A stretch of 42,253 nucleotides of DNA from Willaertia magna (taxonomy: Eukaryota > Heterolobosea > Eutetramitea > Acrasida > Naegleriidae), in NCBI GenBank assembly GCA_902984215.1, contig CADWAF010000331.1, forward strand, positions 1 through 42,253, given 5' to 3'. The notes under the pieces are model-generated. The model worked only from the letters and a program-made list of their open reading frames with translations, was not told where the DNA came from and made no database searches. Positions within the stretch are counted from its first letter, which is position 1; each line of letters starts with the position of its first letter. The position numbers and the translations under genes are program-made. This document shows, piece after piece, positions 10,774 to 19,002 of this stretch.

Positions 10774-10897
10774 GTTCAATAGCTCAGACTTATTGTAGTA
10801 GGAAATTGTGTGCGAAAGTGCTATAGCTTAGAGGTGTGTGTGTACGCAACTAATAGTGAGCGACTTTAGTTCGATTCTATCTAATTTAAATTTTTTT
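10774..10897 (+). other. tRNA-like Pol III unit: box A-like and box B-like sequences plus T7 run
   Basis: Two box A-like strings (TAGCTCAGACT near 10780 and TAGCTTAGAGG near 10824) precede a box B-like AGTTCGATTCT near 10868. An uninterrupted T run that could end Pol III transcription lies at about 10891-10897. I could not fold a canonical cloverleaf. The T stem has only its three inner pairs, and neither candidate 5' acceptor strand pairs with the sequence after the T arm. A decayed tRNA gene, a tRNA-derived short element or chance are all possible. Confidence 0.3.
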
Positions 10898-11094
10898 GTT
10901 GTTTATTGCCTGTGTCTTTCTTTTTCATTTTTGAAGCTTCTTCAAAAGTTTTATTTGTAAACTTCGAGTTCCTTCAAAGTTTTGGTTGTAATCTTTGGTT
11001 GACTTTCAAAACCCATCCACCGATTAAAACCGACCCTTGCGTGGTAGTGTGATTTAATAAAAGTATTGGCACTTGCGCTGTTTATTCGGAAGCC

Positions 11095-11358
11095 ATGAAA
11101 AGAGATAAATTACAATCGGTTGCTGTCTCACCATTTATTGAAGGTCCGTTCCAACCATTTTGTTATTTCCTTTATTTAGATAAAAAGGTAAACTACCGTT
11201 ATTACTATGACCCTTACTTTGGCGGTAAGTATGGTAAAAAAGAGGATGTAAGAGTTGAGAACGGTACACCAGTAGGAAAGAATGGATTCAAAAGGCTTAC
11301 TGACAAATTAGGTTGTACTCCTGTTTTTGGAATGCAAGTTTTACTTGGTTTCCATTAG
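11095..11358 (+). CDS. Hypothetical protein, 87 aa, possibly longer with a frameshift
   Basis: The ATG follows a region of higher GC than the element. The product is rich in Tyr, Gly and Lys (YYYDPYFGGKYGKKEDVRVENG). The frame stops at TAG just after VLLGFH. Adding one base there would carry it on as VSVKTKFEKGIIKVTQNEFG to about 11425, a natural continuation. The gene may therefore be disrupted, or interrupted by a tiny intron. No family recognised. About 200 bp between the tRNA-like unit and this start show nothing else. Confidence 0.4.
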   Translation: MKRDKLQSVAVSPFIEGPFQPFCYFLYLDKKVNYRYYYDPYFGGKYGKKEDVRVENGTPVGKNGFKRLTDKLGCTPVFGMQVLLGFH

Positions 11359-11552
11359 TTTCTGTTAAAACAAAATTTGAAAAAGGTATTATTAAGGTGA
11401 CACAAAATGAATTTGGTAAGTTAATTTGAATTATTATTTTGTGATAATTGTTATTTTGACAAACAAAGGAACTTGTGTATTTTAATGTTGTCAATAACTA
11501 TATTTATTATTTAATTTAAACAATTTTTATTTACATTTTAATATTCTCTTTG

Positions 11553-11600
11553 GTCCATAATTTACGCAACAAGGGCGTCCATAATTTACGCAACAAGGGC
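11553..11600. repeat. Perfect 24-bp tandem duplication at the 3' end of the RGS gene
   Basis: Positions 11553-11576 and 11577-11600 are identical (unit begins GTCCATAATTTACGC). The last base of the second copy is also the last base of the stop codon (TAG read on the minus strand) of the RGS gene, so the duplication lies in its 3' end or terminator region. Confidence 0.95.
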
Positions 11601-12925
11601 TATTGAGTACACACAGAATTAATATCTGTTTTAAAGTGGCTCTTAATCTTTTCTATTTTCATTTCTTTCTTAAAGGCAATTGATTCCTTAAAACGATGAT
11701 GTGTATCTAACATTACAATGGATATTTCACTTTCTAAATTTCTAAATAACTCTTCAGGTAACATTGGCAATATCTTTTTTTCAAACAAATCTAACCTCTC
11801 CTTAATTGGTGTCACTAAACGTTTTGTAACATTAATTGTCATTTCTCCTTCCATTGATAAATACTTTTTGTAAATATTTAATGCCTTTTCATATTTTCTA
11901 TTTTCTAAATCTTCTAATTCTTGTTCAGTTACAGGTTTGTAATCAATACTTTCTTTACTATGGGAACTATGCGAACTATGAGAGCTTGTAGTAGGACTTT
12001 GAACAGATGCAGTAGGGCCTGTGGGATTTTTAGTGTTGTCGCTAGGTACAACTTCAAAGAACCTCATTTGCATTTCTATCGTTTCATCACACATATGTTT
12101 GTATTCTTGAACCTCTTCTAAGAATGAATAATTTTCAATTGAGTGTTCTTGTTTACAATAATCCTTAAATAAATGTCTTAATCTATCATTATGTAAGGTG
12201 TCAATCAATAATAATGCTTTTGCTTTCTTCCATCTTTTATTGTAAATACCATCTCTATTAATTGCAAATCCGAATATTAATGTAACAGCTGGTAAAAAGG
12301 CAATTATTGCTGAGCCACAAATAATTAAACAAATTAAGGAAAAGATTTTGTGTATGTTACTTGCATTTTGTTGAATATCAATAATATATTGCATAACTGA
12401 ATCGATGCCTTCTTGATATAAACGTTTTGCCCCTAAAAAGTTCTTATTCTCTTCTAAATACACAACAGCTTCTTTAGATTTACCATCTTTAATTAACTCC
12501 TCAACTGCCTCATAATGCTCATCTAATTCACTTTCAGCACTAGTAGTTGTTTCATTAAACTCTATTGCTTTATCGCTTGGGAGCTTTAAAAGTAATTTTT
12601 GAATAGTTTCATCCTCCTCACTATCATATCTCTCTAATTGGTCTAAATATGTTAAATTTAGAGAGTATGCAGCTAAAAATAAACTATTTGTTCTTAAATT
12701 CTCATAATTCACTAAATCTTTACCAAGTATTACTAAATTCATATCTATCTTTTTGTTTTCAGCGTATGTGGCAATTATAAAAGCAAACAAAAGGAAAAAA
12801 ACAAATGTATTCAGTATTAAAGCGCCTATTGCAAATAATTTAAAGTACGACAACTCTATATCTCCAAAACACGTTTTACATTTCACATAATGGCCTTTAC
12901 TTTGCTTTGTCTTTGTGTTTATCAT
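11600..12925 (-). CDS. Two-transmembrane receptor-like protein with cytoplasmic RGS domain, 441 aa
   Basis: Residues 1-28 are Lys/Cys-rich, and a first membrane segment spans about 29-53. A helical, probably extracellular region covers 54-190, with NxT/NxS sites. A second membrane segment spans about 192-222. The cytoplasmic part begins like an RGS fold (LFKDYCKQEHSIENYSFLEE, about 253-272). It is interrupted by a Ser/His/Thr-rich insert at about 292-330 and resumes with LNIYKKYLSM, INVTKRLV and the closing MLDTHHRFKES helix. RGS domains speed GTP hydrolysis by G-alpha subunits, so a membrane sensor acting on G-protein signalling is likely. The gene is intronless. The topology is predicted by eye. 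The RGS call rests on the spacing of the two half-domains. Confidence 0.75.
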   Translation of the reverse strand: MINTKTKQSKGHYVKCKTCFGDIELSYFKLFAIGALILNTFVFFLLFAFIIATYAENKKIDMNLVILGKDLVNYENLRTNSLFLAAYSLNLTYLDQLERYDSEEDETIQKLLLKLPSDKAIEFNETTTSAESELDEHYEAVEELIKDGKSKEAVVYLEENKNFLGAKRLYQEGIDSVMQYIIDIQQNASNIHKIFSLICLIICGSAIIAFLPAVTLIFGFAINRDGIYNKRWKKAKALLLIDTLHNDRLRHLFKDYCKQEHSIENYSFLEEVQEYKHMCDETIEMQMRFFEVVPSDNTKNPTGPTASVQSPTTSSHSSHSSHSKESIDYKPVTEQELEDLENRKYEKALNIYKKYLSMEGEMTINVTKRLVTPIKERLDLFEKKILPMLPEELFRNLESEISIVMLDTHHRFKESIAFKKEMKIEKIKSHFKTDINSVCTQ

Positions 12926-13166
12926 TGTTACTGGTTTTTTTATGTGTGACTAATTCAACAGATGCATCACGAAACATTTAAGGGTTTCTGCAATATCTTT
13001 TGAGAAGCTCAAAAATTTCTCTTTTTAGCGAATACCCTAATAACGGAGAAAACAAAGGTATGTTTATGGCCATGGAAAATAGAAATTGATGAGTGGTCTG
13101 ATAAAACTATCTATAGTTGTTGCTTGTGATTTTAATTGTGTGAATTTGGCAAGCCGTTGTGTCACG

Positions 13167-14255
13167 TTAAATAAATTCTTTTATCATTTCCATACTCTTT
13201 TCATACAATATTTTGCATTTATGAGGGTCATAAGTCTCTATTGCACTTTGAGAAGGTATTCCATGTTTGAAGTATTTACCAGATACCGTACTTAAATGTT
13301 CTGCGCAAGCCACATAAATTTGGTTGGTAGCGCCCTCTAAAGAAGTCAATGTTAATAAACCAATTACGTGCTTATAAATTAAATTAAAAAGATAAGGAAT
13401 GTTAGCTCCAATGCTTGTGGTAATAGTACCAGGATGTACAACATTAATTGTAAGTTTGTCAGAAAGCCCTTCTTTCTTTAATATTCTATTGAATTCATAA
13501 CAAAACATAACTTCACATGCTTTGGATTGAGCATAACCTAAAAAAGGATTATATAATGAATGTTTAAAATCCAAATCATTTAAGTTAACATAACCTGACT
13601 TATGCGCCTCAGATGACACTAAAACAATTCTACTAGTACCGTTCTCAATTAAATTATCTTTTAATAAATGTACTAATAGAAAATGTGCAAGATAATTACA
13701 TCCAAATTGTGATTCGTGGCCTTCTTTTGTGTATTCCAAAGGAGGACTCATTATTCCTGCATTTGCTATCAAACCTTTAATTTTAAGATTATATTTGTTA
13801 ATATTAAATGCAAAATCCGCAACTGATTCTAAAGAAGATAAATCTAATTTCATGTATTTAACGTCAACATGATTTATATTCTTCTTTTGTAATTCTCTTT
13901 CAATATCTAGTTTTGCCTTATTTCCTCTTTGTTCATTTCTACAAGCTAGGATAACATTATATTTAAAACGACAGGTTAAAACCATAGCAGTATCAAAACC
14001 AATTCCCGTATTAGCACCAGTTATAATAAAATACTGATCTGAATTCAATTGTAAAGTTTGTTCTTTTTTAGTAATTAAATCATTTAACATGTTCATTAAG
14101 GGTTTAGGTCCATTAAATAAATAGTATTTAATCTTCACTAAAATCTCAATTTCACTCAACACAATATACATTCCGTAAAATGAAAAGTAAAGAAAGTAAT
14201 AAAATAAATAAACCAATTCACACAGCCTTGCTATTGTTGGCGACATTTTTTTCAA
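13167..14255 (-). CDS. Short-chain dehydrogenase/reductase, retinol-dehydrogenase-like, membrane-anchored, 362 aa
   Basis: The N-terminal hydrophobic stretch (about 8-35) would anchor the protein in the ER or another membrane. The Rossmann motif TGANTGIG is at about 79-86, the NAG motif at about 165-167, a catalytic Ser at about 214-215, and YAQSK (Tyr241, Lys245). The PG motif after the sixth strand reads VVHPGTITT. The order and spacing are classical SDR, close to retinol dehydrogenases and WWOX-type oxidoreductases that use NADP(H); the substrate is unknown. Two Met codons lie at positions 1 and 4. The gene sits 87 bp beyond the WD40 gene's 3' end, in the same direction. Confidence 0.9.
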   Translation of the reverse strand: MKKMSPTIARLCELVYLFYYFLYFSFYGMYIVLSEIEILVKIKYYLFNGPKPLMNMLNDLITKKEQTLQLNSDQYFIITGANTGIGFDTAMVLTCRFKYNVILACRNEQRGNKAKLDIERELQKKNINHVDVKYMKLDLSSLESVADFAFNINKYNLKIKGLIANAGIMSPPLEYTKEGHESQFGCNYLAHFLLVHLLKDNLIENGTSRIVLVSSEAHKSGYVNLNDLDFKHSLYNPFLGYAQSKACEVMFCYEFNRILKKEGLSDKLTINVVHPGTITTSIGANIPYLFNLIYKHVIGLLTLTSLEGATNQIYVACAEHLSTVSGKYFKHGIPSQSAIETYDPHKCKILYEKSMEMIKEFI

Positions 14256-14342
14256 TCGCTTTTTCTCACGCTCTCCGAAATAACTTTACAAAATGATTGT
14301 TTATTAAATTAACAATTATTAAATTAATTGATTTATAATTAT

Positions 14343-15459
14343 TTACAGTTCATAAAGAGAGATAATTCCATTACTATCTGTCATTAAAGCTAAATTTTGT
14401 TGAATATTAGGTACCATCATTCCATTCATCCTTGCAGCGGTTGGTGTAAACCCTGAAGTAATCCATTCAAACGTATTATTATAAATCTGATACATTGCAT
14501 AAGTTGGAATACCTGTTGCTAATAAGATCTTTTTCTGAATATCAAAATGAAAATCTCCAACAACTCCTAGTACTTTATCATGTACTGAAAGTAAGGTCTT
14601 TCCGGATCGGATATCATGAACTTGTATAAAACCATCTCCATAGCCTAAACAAACAGTAAAATCATCTAGATAGGTATGGGTGTTTAATTCAATCTTGCCT
14701 GTATCATAAACAAAGGCTTTAAAATAAATAAATTTATAATAATAAATTATGTATAAGTAATTAAGGAAATTAAAATTACATACCTGGTTTGGAGGTTTGA
14801 CCAGTACGTATATCAAAAACGTGAAGTATTCCTTGATCTGTTGTCGCACTAGCAACATTTGAATCGGAAGGATGAAATCTTACGCTAGATACTACATCTT
14901 GACAAAGATATACTGAATTCTCGGATTTTGTTTGATTGGATTGGATATCATCAACTAATTTACTAATATCTGTGACAAAAACCTTTTCATCGAATCCTCC
15001 ACTAATTACTAATGATTGATTGGCAGGATTAACTGCTAATTGACGAATAGTATCAGTATGAAATCTTGGAAATAAATCAATATCTTGGATATCCGTTAAT
15101 TCTGGATTTAAAACAATAATACCTAACTCTGAATTCATTGCTGTCACTATTCTTCTTTGATCTTTAGGTAACCATTCTAAATATCTAATATGATCATCAA
15201 TTGTTTGAACTGAAAGAACTTTCCCTTCTTCTAAACTTCCTAATATTAAGAAATTACTTGCTTTTGGAGTTTGGTTTTCTGTACCACAAATAAATAGTTG
15301 TTGACTTATGGCAGGTTTAGATAATCCTTCTAAAGGTTGCGCTTGTGCTATTCCATATTCTTGTTGTCTTATATCTATTTGAAATCTTTGGTTTAGACCG
15401 GGAATTTTAGGGTTGTTGTAATTGGCAAAGTTATATTCAAGCTCTCCATTTCGTTGCAT
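14343..15459 (-). CDS. WD40-repeat protein, two exons, about 349 aa
   Basis: Exon 1 is 15459-14784 and exon 2 is 14716-14343. The 67-nt intron has donor GTATG and acceptor TTTTAAAG and keeps phase, joining ...TSKP to AFVYDTGK. Several degenerate WD repeats are visible: LVISGGFDEKVFVTDI, NVASATTDQGILHVFDI and FTVCLGYGDGFIQVHDI. No extra domain is seen, so it is probably a single propeller acting as a scaffold. I could not match it to a named WD protein. It is divergent from the INCENP gene across a 172-bp gap. Confidence 0.8.
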
Positions 15460-15631
15460 TTTATTTTGAATTAAAAAAAAATTAAAATTTTTGATTGCTG
15501 AAAGGTCTTGTTTGTAACATTTAAATGTTGCGTAAGCTAGCCGTTAAACAGTATTTTTAAAAAAATAAATTCATTAAAAAAAAGTGAATAACACCAACAT
15601 CCTTCTTCGTACATTTTAGATAACACAATCA
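15460..15631. promoter_or_regulatory. Divergent promoter between WD40 and INCENP genes with a 14-bp palindrome
   Basis: The 172 bp between the two ATGs contain AACATTTAAATGTT at 15516-15529, a perfect palindrome. It overlaps TGTTGCGTAA (15526-15535), whose complement TTACGCAACA also occurs in both copies of the 24-bp repeat at 11553-11600. Long A/T tracts flank it. A binding site for a dimeric factor is a reasonable guess, but AT-rich palindromes also arise by chance. Confidence 0.4.
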
Positions 15632-18600
15632 ATGATAGAACAATTACTTCAGAGCTTAGAGGATGTTACCTCTAGGAGTTTAGAGGATCTCAATCATGCT
15701 TTTGAAGATCATTTAGATTGGATGACTGAATGTGTAAATAGAACAAGAGAACAAAAGATTAATGGTCAAACAATCAGTCTGTATTTTAGACCTCCTTCCG
15801 CATTAAAAAGTAGATATGTTAAACAACCTCTTCAACTTTCCCCAGTTAAAGTAAATAAACATCTTAAAACCCCACAAAAAGAAAATCCACAAAGAGAAGC
15901 CTTCGTAATTGAAAAACCAAGAGAAACACCTATCCTAAATGAACAAATCGTCTCTACCGTTCCTTCTAAACCTACAACACCTCCTTGCAAACCAAAAGCC
16001 TCTAAAAAGGTTATTGCAACTATTCCGTCACTATCATTGGATGAAGAAAACAATGTAATTTCAGAACCATCTAAGAAACAACCAACACCTAAGAAAAAAC
16101 AACAATCACCTAAGAAACAGGAAATGAAACCACCTGTTGAAGTTAAGAAGCCTATACTTATTAAACAAGAACCTACAAGTGAAGAAGAAATCGTTGAGGA
16201 AACTAAGATTAGGTCAAGAAAGACAAGAAAGAATAGAAGGAAACAAGTTGACCAAAAAACAAACGCTAAAACCAATCAAGAAGAATCATGTAAAGAATCA
16301 ACTAATAATAACAATACTACAATTAATAGTACTAGTATTATTAACAACACTAATACCACTATTGCCTCTATGGAAGAGACAATAATACAAAATACAACAA
16401 TCTCAGCCCCAATAGTTAATATTGATAGCATTGTAGTCAAGCAAGAATTAATTGAGGAAGAAACAAGTAAAATGAATAGTATTATTAATGAAAATGTACA
16501 AACACAAGAAATTATAAAAGAATTGGAGGTTCAACCTATTCAAGAAAATAAGATTGAGCGAATTACTGAGGTTGCACCAATTATGGAAGAAGAACCAGTT
16601 GTTCAAATAGCCCAAGAAGAAAATAACCTAGAAAGCAAACAAGAAAAGATAGAAGAAATATCGGTAGAAAACAAAGAAGAGAAGGAAGAAAAGATTGAAG
16701 AAACAGAAAATGAAAGTCGACCTGTTAAGGAAGAAGAAAAGGTTGTTAAATTTGAAGTGTTATTAGAGCATAAAATCCCAGAACAAATGGAAGAAAATGC
16801 TCCAGTAGAAGATGATACCGCAAATCAATTTGCGTATGTTGATGAAATGCCATCTGAAATAATGACTGAGCCTATGAGTGCATTTACTGCTTTCAATTTG
16901 AGTGCTTTTGATATATTTGACCAAAGGAAATCAATTGGAGCAGTTTTACAACATGAGGAAAAGAAGGATAATACTGCTACTGTCGTTGTAAAAGAAGAAA
17001 GCGCAGAAGAGAAAGTAGAAGTCAACACAATGGATGAATCTGTTTGTTTAATTGAAGAAGACATGTTCACTCAAGTACACGATGCAGAAGAAAAAGATGA
17101 GGACATTTGTATTGAGATAGCATCTTCTACTGTTGCAGAATCTTTAAGGATTGGTGAACTACAACCTATCCAAACGGTTCAACAACAAGAAACAGAAACT
17201 ATCACTAAGGAAGTTGTTAATATGGACGAATCTATTCTCCAATTTGAAATTAAGGAAGGCACACAAATGGAAGAACCAGTAGAAGAACCTAAAACAGAGA
17301 GATTTGAAATTACGGAGTCTAAAATTGAGGAATTAAATGTGAATGCCACTTGCGTTAATAATACGGTTGACTTGCTTAAAGACACATCATTTGTCATTAA
17401 TCAGGAGTATTTAATTAATGAAATCAAAGAAGATAAACAAGAAGAAAAAACAGGTTCCTTTTCTGCCTCTGATTTATTCAAGATTAAATACGACACCTTC
17501 AAAGAAGATCCCCTAAAAGCTTTGCAAGAGAAAATTAGTTCTCTTAAGTCTATTTCTCCTGAAAGTACAGACACCCAACCTCTTATTGAGGTAAGAGAAG
17601 ATGCAGGTATTTTGTCAGCACCTGAATTACTCAACCTTTTCGAAAAGGAGGAGCCACCTAAGAAACAATCCTTGAGATTATCTGAAGTTCCTGTCTCACC
17701 AATATTGAGCCATGGCGAAAGTTCTAAGACCAAGACACTCTCTCCTCTTTCTCTTTCACCTCCACCTTTTGAAATTAGGGAAAGTGAGGCACTAGAAACA
17801 CCAAAAAGAGACAAAAGTAAATCTAATATTGATTTTAACAACATACCTAACATTCAAGTTGATGAAATGATGATTACACCAATGAAAGAAAGAGAACGTA
17901 CTCCTCCACCATCGTTAATGAGAGAACCACCAACTGTTTCACAACACGGAAAATTTAGGTCTGTGACGCCAAAGCCATCCCTTACTACAGTAGATGACAA
18001 GAAGCAATCACTCTTTATCCCTCAAGACAATAACATATTGCCTCGTATTTCGACTCCAATTTTTGGTGTACCCCCACAATTTAATTTAGATTTAACTGAA
18101 GATGACTCTAACATTAAGAGAAAATTCGATGAAGTAATATCTAAGGATGCTAATGACCTTAAACGAGTGAAGCTTAGCTCTGGTAACAAGCTTTCAATAT
18201 CTTCCACTAATTCTTCTAACAGTGTTTCAGTTCGAAACTCTAGCCATTCCTCAAATATAATAACCGGTGGTAAATCATTCATGCAAAAAGCTCAACTAAG
18301 TAAACAAAAGAAACAAGATAATAGCAAAGCACCTAAACCTCAAATTAACAGTATTAAGCAAGCAGAAATAGCTAAAAAGAAGGAAGAAGAAAAGAAGAAC
18401 CTTAAAAAACTACGATTGGAAAAACAACTTCAAGCTCATAAGATAAAGAGAGAAAAAGAAGATAAATTGGGAGAAGATAAGTCTTTCCTATCACAATCTT
18501 CTCAACAAAAACCAGCCCCTATTTCCAAACCAAATAGTTTGTACAATACCACACAAAACAAGAACAATGCAAACAAGAAGTCTATTAATACTAAGACCAA

Positions 18601-18967
18601 CGAGACAAACATCAAAAAGAATATGCCTACACCAAAAGAAGATGTATATTCTTCTTACGAACTCTCTGATGAATATGATAGTTCTGAAGATGAGGAAGAT
18701 GCAAAGAAAAGAAGACAAAACAAAAAGGTACCAAGTTGGGCTCAAGGAGACAACTTAAGACATTTGATTAAGAGAACAATAACAATAGACCCAGATAGAA
18801 TATTTGCTTCTGTCAAAACATGTGACCTCGAACAAATTTTCCAAACAAACAACACCCAACTTAAACAAAGATTTAGGGAGAGAACTTCATCACGTAACTG
18901 GACTCATGACCACTTTACAATAGAGGAAGAGCTGCAATATAAAGAAGATATGGGATTCCTTTATTAA
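15632..18967 (+). CDS. INCENP: INCENP-like inner centromere protein (chromosomal passenger complex), 1111 aa
   Basis: The C-terminal 80 residues match the IN-box that binds and activates Aurora kinase. Visible are VPSWAQGDNLRHLIKR, then DPDRIFASV, LEQIF and the Ser-Ser pair in ERTSSRNW, which Aurora phosphorylates in known INCENPs. The first 60 residues are helical with acidic and Trp positions, as expected for the survivin/borealin-binding N-terminus. Between them lie a low-complexity Glu/Pro/Thr-rich middle with many SP/TP sites and, at about 890-940, a Lys/Glu helix like the single alpha helix of INCENP. The gene is intronless. The IN-box makes the family call strong; the N-terminal match is inference. 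Confidence 0.87.
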   Translation: MIEQLLQSLEDVTSRSLEDLNHAFEDHLDWMTECVNRTREQKINGQTISLYFRPPSALKSRYVKQPLQLSPVKVNKHLKTPQKENPQREAFVIEKPRETPILNEQIVSTVPSKPTTPPCKPKASKKVIATIPSLSLDEENNVISEPSKKQPTPKKKQQSPKKQEMKPPVEVKKPILIKQEPTSEEEIVEETKIRSRKTRKNRRKQVDQKTNAKTNQEESCKESTNNNNTTINSTSIINNTNTTIASMEETIIQNTTISAPIVNIDSIVVKQELIEEETSKMNSIINENVQTQEIIKELEVQPIQENKIERITEVAPIMEEEPVVQIAQEENNLESKQEKIEEISVENKEEKEEKIEETENESRPVKEEEKVVKFEVLLEHKIPEQMEENAPVEDDTANQFAYVDEMPSEIMTEPMSAFTAFNLSAFDIFDQRKSIGAVLQHEEKKDNTATVVVKEESAEEKVEVNTMDESVCLIEEDMFTQVHDAEEKDEDICIEIASSTVAESLRIGELQPIQTVQQQETETITKEVVNMDESILQFEIKEGTQMEEPVEEPKTERFEITESKIEELNVNATCVNNTVDLLKDTSFVINQEYLINEIKEDKQEEKTGSFSASDLFKIKYDTFKEDPLKALQEKISSLKSISPESTDTQPLIEVREDAGILSAPELLNLFEKEEPPKKQSLRLSEVPVSPILSHGESSKTKTLSPLSLSPPPFEIRESEALETPKRDKSKSNIDFNNIPNIQVDEMMITPMKERERTPPPSLMREPPTVSQHGKFRSVTPKPSLTTVDDKKQSLFIPQDNNILPRISTPIFGVPPQFNLDLTEDDSNIKRKFDEVISKDANDLKRVKLSSGNKLSISSTNSSNSVSVRNSSHSSNIITGGKSFMQKAQLSKQKKQDNSKAPKPQINSIKQAEIAKKKEEEKKNLKKLRLEKQLQAHKIKREKEDKLGEDKSFLSQSSQQKPAPISKPNSLYNTTQNKNNANKKSINTKTNETNIKKNMPTPKEDVYSSYELSDEYDSSEDEEDAKKRRQNKKVPSWAQGDNLRHLIKRTITIDPDRIFASVKTCDLEQIFQTNNTQLKQRFRERTSSRNWTHDHFTIEEELQYKEDMGFLY

Positions 18968-19002
18968 ATAAATTTACTTTTATGGTACTTTTTGCCCAAA
19001 TT

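Noticed and set aside
2900..10800. Terminal inverted repeats or target-site duplications of the element
   Set aside because: Comparison by eye of the flanks found only short A/T matches expected by chance.
10774..10897. A suppressor tRNA with anticodon UUA or CUA
   Set aside because: No seven-base anticodon loop with these triplets closed by a five-pair stem could be drawn; the acceptor strands do not pair. Kept only as a tRNA-like unit.
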